From: a virus
IMG/VR virus record: IMGVR_UViG_3300028394_000055
Coordinates: 28,632-92,631 of that record
DNA: 64,000 nt
Strand: one strand, 5' to 3'
Shown: positions 47,691 through 57,330 of the stretch, in pieces
Layout of the letters: each line of letters opens with the position of its first letter
Position numbering within the stretch: position 1 is the first letter of the stretch
Program-made: the position numbers and the translations under genes
Notes under the pieces: model-generated
Seen by the model: the letters and a program-made list of their open reading frames with translations, nothing else
What the model was told of the DNA's origin: nothing
Databases searched by the model: none

Positions 47691-48948
47691 AATTTTACAA
47701 GTATTAGATATAGCATCTATTACATATGATGAAAAAATATATAATGGAACAGCAGTAAATGATAAAAACGAACCATTCTGGGTAGAATTTGCAAGGCCGC
47801 ATTTTAATGAAATAGGAGTAGATTTAAAATTACTAACTTTAAATGAAATTGACAAAAGCAAAAACTGGATTATAAATCTTGATATTAAAGCATGGGAATG
47901 GTATCCCTGTAACGAAGTATTTGAATCATTAGGTACAGAAATATTAAATGAAATAAAATATGGTAATGCTTATATAATACTTAATCACCAATGTGAATCA
48001 CAAACTAATCGATTTTTTATTAATCTTTATCAAAAGGCAGGGAAAGGATTCCCTTTCCCTTTTAATAAAATAATGTATATGGTAGGTGCTGCTGACGCAG
48101 AAAGAGAATATAGGATTTTTGTTAAAGAAAATGATATTCCTAAAGAAAATCAAATTAGGATTTTATATACTCACCATGTATACAAGCGTTTTCACTCTGA
48201 TGTACAGAGGTATGAGATAGATTATTTCAATAATAAAAACAAAACTCTTAAAAAAGAGAAAAAGTTTTTATCTTTGAATCGTAGAGGACATGATCATAGG
48301 ATACTATTAGTATCTTCACTTGTATCTGCTAATTTAATGGAGCATGGTTATGTAAGTTTAGGACTGTATCCAGATGATTTACCTTTAGCAGATCATCAAA
48401 TATTTTATCTAACTAAAGACGAAATTAATATGGGATATATTAAAGAAAGTTTTGATACCATTAGAGACCAAGTACCGTTAAGAGTTGATTCGTCTAATTT
48501 AAAAGTTAACTTATTTGGAACAACTTCTTTGCCAATGGATTTCTATCAACAGAGTTGTTTTAGTTTAGTATCGAGTACATGTGGAATACAACGTCAGGAA
48601 AAATCTGTGGGATTTACCGAAAAAGAAGTTAAGCCTATACTTGCTCGTCACCCTTTTATCATATATAATTTATCAGGTGCGCTGGAACATCTTAAAAGTA
48701 TGGGATTTTTAACTTTTGAACGCTGGTTTGACGAAAGTTATGATTTAGAAACTAATGACAGAAGACGTTTGGAAAAAATAATAAAAGAGGTAGCAAGATT
48801 GAGTGCAATATCATTTGAAGATTGGGAAATAATGTTAGAAGAGATGAAACCAGTGCTTGATCATAATCACAATCGTATGGTAAAATATACCACAGAGCAT
48901 TGTTATTTTAATAGTGATCTAAAAAAATTATTATATTATGTCTCTTAA
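47683..48948 (+). CDS. Putative glycosyltransferase, SEK family member 4
   Basis: 421 residues. FLSLNRRGHDHRILLVSSLV in the centre and FTEKEVKPILARHPFIIYNL, then MGFLTFERWFDESYD. The family motifs are best conserved here. Preceded and followed by overlapping genes. Confidence 0.75.
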   Translation: MNRILQVLDIASITYDEKIYNGTAVNDKNEPFWVEFARPHFNEIGVDLKLLTLNEIDKSKNWIINLDIKAWEWYPCNEVFESLGTEILNEIKYGNAYIILNHQCESQTNRFFINLYQKAGKGFPFPFNKIMYMVGAADAEREYRIFVKENDIPKENQIRILYTHHVYKRFHSDVQRYEIDYFNNKNKTLKKEKKFLSLNRRGHDHRILLVSSLVSANLMEHGYVSLGLYPDDLPLADHQIFYLTKDEINMGYIKESFDTIRDQVPLRVDSSNLKVNLFGTTSLPMDFYQQSCFSLVSSTCGIQRQEKSVGFTEKEVKPILARHPFIIYNLSGALEHLKSMGFLTFERWFDESYDLETNDRRRLEKIIKEVARLSAISFEDWEIMLEEMKPVLDHNHNRMVKYTTEHCYFNSDLKKLLYYVS

Positions 48949-50863
48949 ATTGATTAGTCTTATACAACCAAATTTTCAGCAAGGACCGAAAGAGTTTAAT
49001 GCTCACTATCTGCCCTATAGCGTGGGCGTATTATGGAGTTATGTTCAAACGTTTCCTAAAGTAAACAAAAATTTTAAATTAGACAAATTAATATGGCTGC
49101 GGAGTGATCTTGAAAAAACATTAGATTCATTAAAGAACAGCGAAATATTTGCGTTCAGTACATACATATGGAATAAAAATTACAATTATACACTAGCCAA
49201 GCGGTTAAAAGAAAATAATCCTAATTGTTTTATTATATTTGGCGGTCCAGAACTTCCTATAACTAAACGTGATATGTTTAAACGTTATCCTTTTATTGAT
49301 GTTGTAGTAAAAGGAGAAGGAGAAATTACCTTCAAAAATCTACTAGAACATCTAGCAGATGGAACTCCATTTGAAAATGTTACAGGTCTTGTCATTAACA
49401 AAAATGGCAAAGCATATGATACGGGTAATTCTGAAAGAATAAACGCATTAGAAGATATTCCTAGTCCTTACTTAACAGGAGTATTTGATAACTTAATAGC
49501 AGATACTACAGGTGTAGAATGGAATGCTACATTAGAAACAAATAGGGGATGTCCATATGCTTGTACATTTTGTGATTGGGGAAGCCTTACATATAATAAA
49601 GTTAAGAAGTTTGACATGCAACGTGTCTTTGATGAATTAGAATGGATAGGTAAAAACAAATGCGGATTTGTTAGTATAACCGATGCTAACTTTGGCATGT
49701 TTATTGATAGGGATAATGCCATTGCAGATAAGTTATTAGAAGTGCAGGCAAAATACGGTTACCCATATACATTTAGTGTAGCCTGGGCAAAAAATCAAAA
49801 AGCAGAAGTATTTGATATTGTATTCAAATTAATTAAAAGTCCTAAATTCAATCAAGGTCTAACCGTTAGTGTTCAAAGTATGGATCTAGATGTATTAGAA
49901 AACATTAAACGTAAAAACTTAGATCAACATAAAATTTCAGATATATTTAAATTATGTGACAAACATAATGTGCCAGTCTATACCGAAGTTATACTAGGGT
50001 TGCCTGGCGAAACCAAAAACAGTTGGCAACAAAACTTTTGGAAGTTGTTTGATGCGGGCAATCACACAGGTGTAACCATATTACAAGCACAGATGTTAGA
50101 AAATGCAGAAATGAATTTACTTCAAAGAAAACTCTACGGAATAAAAAGTGTGCCTGTGTACGATTATATGAGCGGTAGTTATAATTATGATGAACTACAA
50201 GAATCAGTAGAAGTAGTCATTGCTACAAAAGATTTGCCTTTTGAAGATATGCTGGATAGTCACATGTTTTCTTGGTACATCAATACATTTCATATAAATG
50301 GACTCACAACATATATAAGTAGATTTTTAAATAAACAAAAAGGTATAAGTTATGAAGAGTTTTATGATAAATTGTATGATTATTTAAAATTAGATCTTTG
50401 GTTTATTAAAGAACGTGATGAAGTAAGAATGTATTACAAAAATTGGATGACAGATGGTCGCATCAACCATCCTAATATTAGTAACATCGAAGTACACGGT
50501 TGGAATATTGTACATCGTGCAACATTAAACTTGCATGCCGATAGAAAATATGATACAGTATTTAGAATAGTTGAAAAATTTGTAAAAGAATCATTTAACT
50601 TAGATTTAGAATTAGCAGATCAGTTAATTAAATTTCAAAAGTTTTTTGTTATTGACTATGATAAGATTGATCATTACCCGATGGATTTATCTTTTGACTA
50701 TGATTTTTTGGGGTATGTACAAGAAGACACAGAATTAGTTATTCCCACTACGTATGCATTTGAATTTTTTGAAGATAAAAATATAACAATTGAACGATTT
50801 TTAGAAAACATTTATTTTAGTAGACGAAGGAATTTTGGTAAAGCATGTATAACAAAAAAGTAA
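48938..50863 (+). CDS. B12-binding-type radical SAM enzyme
   Basis: 641 residues. The N-terminal segment LKENNPNCFIIFGGPELPIT to VVVKGEGEITFKNLLEHLAD follows the cobalamin-binding-type fold. The radical SAM motif Cys205-x3-Cys209-x2-Cys212 (CPYACTFC) comes next, then EVILGLPGET. The usual B12-ligand DxHxxG motif is not evident, so cobalamin use is uncertain. Such enzymes often methylate unactivated carbons. C-terminal ~200 residues unrecognised. Confidence 0.88.
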   Translation: MSLKLISLIQPNFQQGPKEFNAHYLPYSVGVLWSYVQTFPKVNKNFKLDKLIWLRSDLEKTLDSLKNSEIFAFSTYIWNKNYNYTLAKRLKENNPNCFIIFGGPELPITKRDMFKRYPFIDVVVKGEGEITFKNLLEHLADGTPFENVTGLVINKNGKAYDTGNSERINALEDIPSPYLTGVFDNLIADTTGVEWNATLETNRGCPYACTFCDWGSLTYNKVKKFDMQRVFDELEWIGKNKCGFVSITDANFGMFIDRDNAIADKLLEVQAKYGYPYTFSVAWAKNQKAEVFDIVFKLIKSPKFNQGLTVSVQSMDLDVLENIKRKNLDQHKISDIFKLCDKHNVPVYTEVILGLPGETKNSWQQNFWKLFDAGNHTGVTILQAQMLENAEMNLLQRKLYGIKSVPVYDYMSGSYNYDELQESVEVVIATKDLPFEDMLDSHMFSWYINTFHINGLTTYISRFLNKQKGISYEEFYDKLYDYLKLDLWFIKERDEVRMYYKNWMTDGRINHPNISNIEVHGWNIVHRATLNLHADRKYDTVFRIVEKFVKESFNLDLELADQLIKFQKFFVIDYDKIDHYPMDLSFDYDFLGYVQEDTELVIPTTYAFEFFEDKNITIERFLENIYFSRRRNFGKACITKK

Positions 50864-51825
50864 TTAATTATCACATTTGGTCTGAAAGTATATTTGATAA
50901 TATATTAAAAGATATAAAAACACATAAGCCTGATGTTATCAACATATGGGCTGCAGAAGAACATGAAGTTTTTTTGGCTTGGTCAGATAATAACAGCGAG
51001 CCATATAAAAGTATTTTTATAGAAAATAATATAGAAGTAAATTATCTATTTGGAACTTTTGAAATAGATTGGTATCTTAATCGATATCATTTTCCTGAAC
51101 ATAATATTAATGTTCATTTATGGCCAACTTATTATCTATCATTTACTTATCAGTCAATGCTGTCTAATAACTTGGTGTTAACCCCTCCTAATTCTAATTT
51201 TTCTTATCCTATTATATCGTTAAACAATCGTCCTCATAGACATAGATGCCATATGATGGATATGTTAGCAAAATATGATTTAATTGAGGGTAATGCTATA
51301 TCATGGCATAACGATTTAGACACATGCCCGCATGAATGGAAATATTGGAATCCACATAAAATGATCTTATCAGATGAATTTGTTACTAAACCTTCATCAT
51401 ATCCGCCGCCATCTCAGTGGAATGAATCTTTTTTGCATGTTATATCAGAATGCAGTATTCGAAATTTGTATGTTTCAGAAAAAACATGGATGGCTATACT
51501 GGGTAGAAAATTATTCATTGCTCAATCAAAGCATGGATTCCATAAAGGATTAAAAAATTTAGGATTTCAATTATATGATGAGTTGTTTGACTATAGTTTT
51601 GATAGTATTATCGATGATAACGATAGATGTGAAGCAGTAATACAACAAGCAAAAAATTTAATATCAAAAGGCAATTTTAATAAAGTATATAGTGATTTGC
51701 AAGATAAAATTAATTATAATGCAAAACATGCACTTGAACTAGCAACAACTAATAAAGTACCTGATATTGTAAAAAAATACGATTTTCATCATTATGATTT
51801 TGTGGAAAGGATAACAAAAATATGA
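50845..51825 (+). CDS. Putative glycosyltransferase, SEK family member 5
   Basis: 326 residues. SLNNRPHRHRCHMMDMLAKY and YVSEKTWMAILGRKLFIAQS, then LGFQLYDELFDYSFD, align with the family though more diverged and shorter at the N terminus. Overlaps the radical SAM gene by 19 nt. Confidence 0.72.
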   Translation: MYNKKVINYHIWSESIFDNILKDIKTHKPDVINIWAAEEHEVFLAWSDNNSEPYKSIFIENNIEVNYLFGTFEIDWYLNRYHFPEHNINVHLWPTYYLSFTYQSMLSNNLVLTPPNSNFSYPIISLNNRPHRHRCHMMDMLAKYDLIEGNAISWHNDLDTCPHEWKYWNPHKMILSDEFVTKPSSYPPPSQWNESFLHVISECSIRNLYVSEKTWMAILGRKLFIAQSKHGFHKGLKNLGFQLYDELFDYSFDSIIDDNDRCEAVIQQAKNLISKGNFNKVYSDLQDKINYNAKHALELATTNKVPDIVKKYDFHHYDFVERITKI

Positions 51826-53123
51826 AAACAAAAGTTTCAATGATAGGACTAGGCAAATTAGGATTGCCTTGTGCTGAAGTAATGGCAGAACACTACGAGG
51901 TATCGGGATATGATATTTCTTTAGTAGACCCTACATTTCTTGTATCAGTTAAAAAATCAATAGAAGATGCAGTGTTAGGCCGTGATATTATTTTTGTAGC
52001 AGTACCAACTCCTCACGATCCACAGTATAGCGGCAGCACTCCTATTGCAGATATGTCACCTATGGATTTTGATTATAGTATTGTTCAAAATGTATTAACT
52101 GAAATTAATCAATATGTTAATAAAAATCAACTAGTGGTATTAATTAGTACAGTTCTTCCAGGCACAGTAAGATCACACTTACGTCCGTGTATTACTAATG
52201 CACGTTTCATTTATAATCCTTATCTTATTGCAATGGGTAGTGTAAAATGGGATATGGTCAATCCTGAATGTTTAATCATAGGAACAGACGATGGATCAAA
52301 GACAGGTGATGCAAAATTATTAATTGATTTTTATGCCCCCCTAATGAAAAATTCTCCTACAATCAATATTGGAACATGGGATGAAGCAGAAGCAATTAAA
52401 ATTTTCTACAACACTTTTATCAGTGCTAAAATTGGTTTAGTTAATATGATACAAGATGTGGCTGAAAAGAATGGTAATATTAATGTAGATGTTGTTACAG
52501 ATGCATTAAAGGCTGCTACTCAACGTATTACCGGTCCTAGATATTTAACAGCAGGAATGGGTGATGCAGGTGCTTGCCATCCTAGAGATAATATTGCATT
52601 AAGATATTTGGCTGAACGATTAGATTTGGGCTATGATTTATTTCATGCAATTATGCACAGTAGGGATCAACAAGCCAAAAATATGGCAAAAAGATTAGTA
52701 GGATTAGCAAAGGAGCATAACCTTCCAATTGTTATTCATGGGAGAGCATATAAACCTTATGTAGAATACACTATAGGTAGTTATAGCGAATTAGTAGGAC
52801 ATTTTATTCAATCAGAAGGTATGGAAGTGTCTTATGCAGATCCGCTAACACACGATGTATGGAAAAGCGGTGCTGCTGTTATATTAATGGCACATAATCC
52901 TGCTATAACATACTTAGGTACAGGTGTTAATATTAAACCAAATCAATTTTATTTTAATATAGAAGTAGGTAGTGTTATATTAGATCCTTGGAGGACTATA
53001 AGTGACATGACAGGGATAACTGTTATTCATTATGGTAATACACGACCCAAAAATAACATTAATTCTAAACTAAAAGAAAAATTAAAAGAACTTAGTAATC
53101 GTGATCCATTTATATACAAATGA
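51822..53123 (+). CDS. UDP-glucose/ManNAc 6-dehydrogenase family
   Basis: 433 residues. NAD-binding GLGKLGLP (9-16), substrate/hinge region VLPGTVRSHL, and the catalytic Cys252 in the GMGDAGACHPRD loop, equivalent to the classical GGSCFPKD. Oxidises the C6 alcohol of a nucleotide sugar to a uronic acid. Which nucleotide sugar is used cannot be told. Confidence 0.87.
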   Translation: MKTKVSMIGLGKLGLPCAEVMAEHYEVSGYDISLVDPTFLVSVKKSIEDAVLGRDIIFVAVPTPHDPQYSGSTPIADMSPMDFDYSIVQNVLTEINQYVNKNQLVVLISTVLPGTVRSHLRPCITNARFIYNPYLIAMGSVKWDMVNPECLIIGTDDGSKTGDAKLLIDFYAPLMKNSPTINIGTWDEAEAIKIFYNTFISAKIGLVNMIQDVAEKNGNINVDVVTDALKAATQRITGPRYLTAGMGDAGACHPRDNIALRYLAERLDLGYDLFHAIMHSRDQQAKNMAKRLVGLAKEHNLPIVIHGRAYKPYVEYTIGSYSELVGHFIQSEGMEVSYADPLTHDVWKSGAAVILMAHNPAITYLGTGVNIKPNQFYFNIEVGSVILDPWRTISDMTGITVIHYGNTRPKNNINSKLKEKLKELSNRDPFIYK

Positions 53124-54592
53124 TTGTTTGGGGAATTAGTGCTAACAGTCACGATGCCGCAGTTAGTGTGTGGCACGATAAAGATCTACGGTTCGCTGCT
53201 CATAGTGAAAGATACAGTGGTATAAAGAACGACGGTGATCTATGTCCTGGAATAATTGAAGAAGCCGGTCAACATGGACAACCTGATCTTATAGTATGGT
53301 ATGAAGATCCTCTATTAAAAACTGCAAGACAACTTAAAGCGGGACAAGGGAATAAAGAACAAGAGAATAATATAAAAGATTATCTTGCCAAATACAATAT
53401 TACTCAAAAAATACATTTTGGAAAACATCATCACAGCCATGCCGCCGCCGGCTATTATACCAGTGGATTTACTGATGCAGCAGTTGTAGTTATTGATAGC
53501 ATAGGCGAGTTTGAAACTCTTACGTTATGGCACGGTCAGGGCAATGACCTAAAGAAAATATACACACAAGAATATCCTAACAGTGTTGGCCTCTGGTTTA
53601 GTGCTATGACACAGCGTTGTGGTTTAAAACCCAATGAGGAAGAATATATATTAATGGGTATGGCTGCTTATGGAGATTCAAATAGACTTAAAGCAGATAT
53701 ATACAAAGATTTCTTTAAAACAATAAACGGTCCTTCAATCTCATTCAAACAAAATCTACATAAAGGATGCTTAGAATGGAGAATAGATTTAATTAAAGAA
53801 CAAGACACATTTGATATAGCAGCAGCAACTCAACAGATATATACAGAATTGTTACAAGGCATCAGTACCTGGGCACGTAGAAATATACCTAGTAGCAATC
53901 TCATACTTATGGGGGGGTGTGCTCTTAATTGTGTGGCTAATAGTACTATAACAGGTGACTGGGATAATATATGGATAATGCCTAATCCTGGTGATGCAGG
54001 TAGTGCAGTTGGCGCAGTAGCAGGTTACTTTGGTGAACATATCAATTGGCCTGGCGCATATCTTGGTACAGATATAGGTACAATATATCCAGTGGAAGAA
54101 ACTATTGATATTCTAAAAAAGAATAAGATTGTAGGTGTTGCAAGCGGACGTGCAGAATATGGGCCTAGAGCATTAGGACATCGTAGTTTACTTGCTGATC
54201 CGAGAGGTTCAACAATTAAAGATATAGTTAATGCTATTAAACGTAGACAGCAGTTTAGGCCATTTGCACCTGCTATATTAGAAGAACACGTACATGAATA
54301 TTTTGAGATGCCTAAGGGCATTACCGCCAGTCCTTATATGCAATTTGTTGCCCGTTGCACTAAACCTGATGAGTTCCCTGCTATTATACACAAGGATGGA
54401 ACTAGCAGAGTACAAACTGTAAGTAAAACGGATAGTCCCGGATTTAGAAAGTTGTTAGAGAATTGGTATCAAGAAACGGGATGTCCTATGTTGCTCAACA
54501 CTAGTTTAAACATAAAAGGTAAACCTATGGTTAACACCAGTGATGATGCTAATCAATTCTATCTTCAATATAATGTTCCGGTAGTCACCTAA
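53120..54592 (+). CDS. O-carbamoyltransferase (NodU/CmcH/TobZ family)
   Basis: 490 residues. The metal/ATP site HHHSHAAAGYYTSGF (103-117), GGCALNCVANS, GRAEYGPRALGHRSLLADPR and FRPFAPAILEE are all present: the Kae1-like plus C-terminal domains of the family. It adds a carbamoyl group from carbamoyl phosphate and ATP to a hydroxyl of a sugar or small molecule. Overlaps the dehydrogenase by 4 nt. Confidence 0.92.
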   Translation: MIVWGISANSHDAAVSVWHDKDLRFAAHSERYSGIKNDGDLCPGIIEEAGQHGQPDLIVWYEDPLLKTARQLKAGQGNKEQENNIKDYLAKYNITQKIHFGKHHHSHAAAGYYTSGFTDAAVVVIDSIGEFETLTLWHGQGNDLKKIYTQEYPNSVGLWFSAMTQRCGLKPNEEEYILMGMAAYGDSNRLKADIYKDFFKTINGPSISFKQNLHKGCLEWRIDLIKEQDTFDIAAATQQIYTELLQGISTWARRNIPSSNLILMGGCALNCVANSTITGDWDNIWIMPNPGDAGSAVGAVAGYFGEHINWPGAYLGTDIGTIYPVEETIDILKKNKIVGVASGRAEYGPRALGHRSLLADPRGSTIKDIVNAIKRRQQFRPFAPAILEEHVHEYFEMPKGITASPYMQFVARCTKPDEFPAIIHKDGTSRVQTVSKTDSPGFRKLLENWYQETGCPMLLNTSLNIKGKPMVNTSDDANQFYLQYNVPVVT

Positions 54593-55143
54593 TGAAAATA
54601 GATAAAGATGCATTTAGCAGTGGGCAGATTGGTAGCAAGATTTGGCTTTGTGAACAGTTAGAATTATTATTTGATAAAGTAGATTCTATATGGATTTATG
54701 GTGGCTGGTATGGTATAACTGCATTTTTACTGCAATCTAGAGGTAATATCAATATATCAAACATACGTAGTTACGATATAAATCCTTCATTCGAAGAAGT
54801 TGCTGATATAATCAATGAAAATTGGGTATATCAAAATTGGAAATTTAAAGCATATACCGAGGATTGTTCTGCACTTATTCCTAAAAAAAATACACCAGAC
54901 TTAATAATTAATACAAGTACTGAACATTTCAAAACAATGGATTGGTGGAACAATATACCCAAAGGTACATACATTGCAATACAAGGCAATGATATGCCAC
55001 ATACTGATCATGTTGTTTATTCAACATCGTTAGATGACTTCTGCCACGCTTATCCATTAGATGATCTATTGTATAAAGGCGAATTGAAATTTTCTTATCC
55101 CGACTGGAGTTTTACCAGATTTATGCAAATTGGCATAAAATAG
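54592..55143 (+). CDS. SAM-dependent methyltransferase-like protein
   Basis: 183 residues. A degenerate motif I (IWIYGGWYGITAFLL), the acidic SYDINPS strand, and NTSTEHF fit a class I methyltransferase. A phage family of this type is common. Shares one base with the carbamoyltransferase. Probably the last enzyme of the island. Confidence 0.72.
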   Translation: MKIDKDAFSSGQIGSKIWLCEQLELLFDKVDSIWIYGGWYGITAFLLQSRGNINISNIRSYDINPSFEEVADIINENWVYQNWKFKAYTEDCSALIPKKNTPDLIINTSTEHFKTMDWWNNIPKGTYIAIQGNDMPHTDHVVYSTSLDDFCHAYPLDDLLYKGELKFSYPDWSFTRFMQIGIK

Positions 55144-55144
55144 A

Positions 55145-55173
55145 TTGACATCATTAAAGTAATAGTTTATACT
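55145..55173 (+). promoter_or_regulatory. Sigma-70 promoter for the endolysin
   Basis: TTGACA-17-TATACT on +, followed by leader and a strong AAAAGGAGG RBS before ATG 55221. Confidence 0.75.
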
Positions 55174-55220
55174 AGTTGATTATTGATAACTACTAAACCG
55201 CTAACGAAAAGGAGGTCTAT

Positions 55221-55787
55221 ATGACTACTATTGCGCTAGACAGGGAACAGACTGGTACATCGGCTGCTAAGATTGTTAACATCACGTTAATGATTGTTGC
55301 ATTGCTCGGTAGTATAATGCTGCTAAATTGGGCAGTAACAGACAAATTTTCCCGAATTGGAGTAACCCAAACATCACAGGTTACTGCCGAAATGCGAGAA
55401 CGACAATTAGGTTGTCTTGCTAAAAATATATATCACGAAGCAGGCAGCGAACCATTTGAAGGTAAGGTTGCTGTGGCTCAAGTGACTATGAATCGTGTTG
55501 CCAGCAGCCAATTCCCTGGAGATGTCTGCAAGGTAATTTATCAAAAGAACTTGTTCTACGAACGGGTTGTTTGCCAATTCTCTTGGGTATGCGATAGAGA
55601 AGTATCATTTAGGCCTACCAACCGTGCCAACTATAATGAAAGCATGATTGCGGCCCAAAAGGTTCTGCTAGAAGACTATCGTTTGCCTAGTTTGAAAAAT
55701 GCACTTTACTATCATGCGGATTATGTAAATCCACGTTGGAATAAAGAGCAAGTGGCTAAAATTGGACATCATATTTTTTACAAGTAA
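55221..55787 (+). CDS. Endolysin, SleB-type cell-wall hydrolase with N-terminal anchor
   Basis: 188 residues. A single hydrophobic helix (~18-39, KIVNITLMIVALLGSIMLLN) then a Hydrolase_2 domain: CLAKNIYHEAGSEPFEGKVA (likely catalytic Glu73) and CQFSWVCDRE. The uncleaved-looking anchor suggests a SAR (signal-arrest-release) endolysin. The best RBS of the region. Confidence 0.88.
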   Translation: MTTIALDREQTGTSAAKIVNITLMIVALLGSIMLLNWAVTDKFSRIGVTQTSQVTAEMRERQLGCLAKNIYHEAGSEPFEGKVAVAQVTMNRVASSQFPGDVCKVIYQKNLFYERVVCQFSWVCDREVSFRPTNRANYNESMIAAQKVLLEDYRLPSLKNALYYHADYVNPRWNKEQVAKIGHHIFYK

Positions 55788-55796
55788 GGAAACAAA

Positions 55797-56123
55797 ATGA
55801 AATCAGCATTTTTGAACATAGTTGGACATATCCCTAATAATATCTACGTTTTTTTACATGAGCATTTGGGTAGAATCAGCGCCCATACCTTAGGATGGAT
55901 TACTATTATTCTATTGCATTTTGCCAGTATTCCTACACTATTGGCGGTACTAATGGCGCAGAGTGATAAACTACCTCCTGTGGACTTAATGATATTTGTT
56001 TGGGCAGGATTGATCACATTGTTCTTTAAAAGTCTAATTGAGCGCAACTTCTTATATATTGCTACCATCTGTATGGGATTTGCTGCTCAAACTTTGATTA
56101 TGGGATTGATTCTTTTTAAGTAA
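55797..56123 (+). CDS. Membrane protein next to endolysin, holin candidate
   Basis: 108 residues with three hydrophobic segments (HTLGWITIILLHFASIPTLL, DLMIFVWAGLITLFFKSLI, NFLYIATICMGFAAQTLIMG). Position 9 nt after the endolysin and its topology suggest a holin or pinholin-like role; not proven. RBS AAGGAAACAAA. Confidence 0.75.
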   Translation: MKSAFLNIVGHIPNNIYVFLHEHLGRISAHTLGWITIILLHFASIPTLLAVLMAQSDKLPPVDLMIFVWAGLITLFFKSLIERNFLYIATICMGFAAQTLIMGLILFK

Positions 56124-56129
56124 TAAATA
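56122..56129 (+). promoter_or_regulatory. T4-type late promoter box
   Basis: AATAAATA four bases before ATG 56134, overlapping the stop of the membrane-protein gene. Confidence 0.5.
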
Positions 56130-56133
56130 CTTG

Positions 56134-56385
56134 ATGCGAATATTAGAACTACTTACTGAAAAAACAATAGCAGCCCCTACTGCTAGTCAATGCTCAATTG
56201 GACAGGCACGTTTGAGCAATGTGCGTTATTCACAATGTGTAAGTCACGGTTTATTGAAACATGATAGTGATCATACAGCGGGAACAGGTAAGCAAGGAAA
56301 AGCAGGATCCGGAGTTAAACTTAAAGGTAAAAAATCTAAAAGTACCATCCACGGTGGACCTGTTAAAGATTACGACGGCAAATAA
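56134..56385 (+). CDS. Small basic protein
   Basis: 83 residues from ATG 56134. Cys/Ser-containing N-terminal half (ASQCSIGQARLSNVRYSQCV) and a Gly/Lys-rich basic tail (GKQGKAGSGVKLKGKKSKS). Might be DNA- or capsid-associated. Late-type box, three bases before the third SGNH gene. Confidence 0.65.
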   Translation: MRILELLTEKTIAAPTASQCSIGQARLSNVRYSQCVSHGLLKHDSDHTAGTGKQGKAGSGVKLKGKKSKSTIHGGPVKDYDGK

Positions 56386-56388
56386 ATT

Positions 56389-57330
56389 ATGAAATGGTTT
56401 AAATATAATTATTCTTTACCAGAAAATTATAGAAGATGTGAATTATGGTTAAATGATGATAATATTAATCCACCATGGTTCAATTACAGGCCACCATTTA
56501 CAGAATTGCACATTAAATCCGGTAGTAAAACTCTTTTAATTGTTGCAGGCGAGTCTTGGACGTACGGTGAATCTTTACCTGGTATTGCTGGTGGTACCAG
56601 TTATAATTTGTTTACACAATTAGAATATTGTTGGGGACCTCAAATTGGAAATATGTTAGGCATTGATGTACTGCAATATGCTAGGGCAGGTTGCAGCAAT
56701 GCCTACATTACGCTTGAATTGGAACGTTTAGTAAAATATGCAATTGATTTAAATATTTACGATCAACATTTAGTATGTTGCCAAATGACCGATGATAGTA
56801 GAGAATTTATAGGACCTGATCATTTAAATTGGGGAGACAAACATCCTCTAAAATCAATAATAAATCTAACACCTAGAAGAGAATTTAAAGATTGGTTGTG
56901 TGAATATGATAATGTTTTTTTTAACATAGTTGATTCGATAATTGATTATGCAAAAGATAAAATAGCAGTAGATGCTACATTATTTAGAAATTTAACAAGA
57001 GTCTCCACTAGCATGATTCCAAGAAATTTTAGAATTATTCCCGACACCTGGATTGAATATAGTGCAAAACTAGATAATGTTAATAATTTAAAAAGTCCTA
57101 ATACATGGACTGTTGCAAAAGATTTAGAACATGGTCCAAATTTAAGAAACATTATAATGTCTGATGAATGGGCAATGGAGCAATTAAAGTTAGTTGAAAT
57201 GTCTGTAAATTATATACAGGGAAAAATAGTACCTACACAATTACACAACAACCATCCCTCGAGACTTGGACATAAAAAATGGGCAGATCATTTGATTAAT
57301 CAGTCAAGTTGGGAAAAATTTGGCAAATGA
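56389..57330 (+). CDS. SGNH hydrolase-like protein 3
   Basis: 313 residues. LLIVAGESWTYGESLPG with block I Ser, YARAGCSNAYITLELERLV as block II/III, and NNHPSRLGHKKWADHLI as block V. Related in layout to the SGNH protein at 46878 though separated from the island by the lysis genes. Its stop overlaps the IscA-like start (ATGA). Confidence 0.78.
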   Translation: MKWFKYNYSLPENYRRCELWLNDDNINPPWFNYRPPFTELHIKSGSKTLLIVAGESWTYGESLPGIAGGTSYNLFTQLEYCWGPQIGNMLGIDVLQYARAGCSNAYITLELERLVKYAIDLNIYDQHLVCCQMTDDSREFIGPDHLNWGDKHPLKSIINLTPRREFKDWLCEYDNVFFNIVDSIIDYAKDKIAVDATLFRNLTRVSTSMIPRNFRIIPDTWIEYSAKLDNVNNLKSPNTWTVAKDLEHGPNLRNIIMSDEWAMEQLKLVEMSVNYIQGKIVPTQLHNNHPSRLGHKKWADHLINQSSWEKFGK

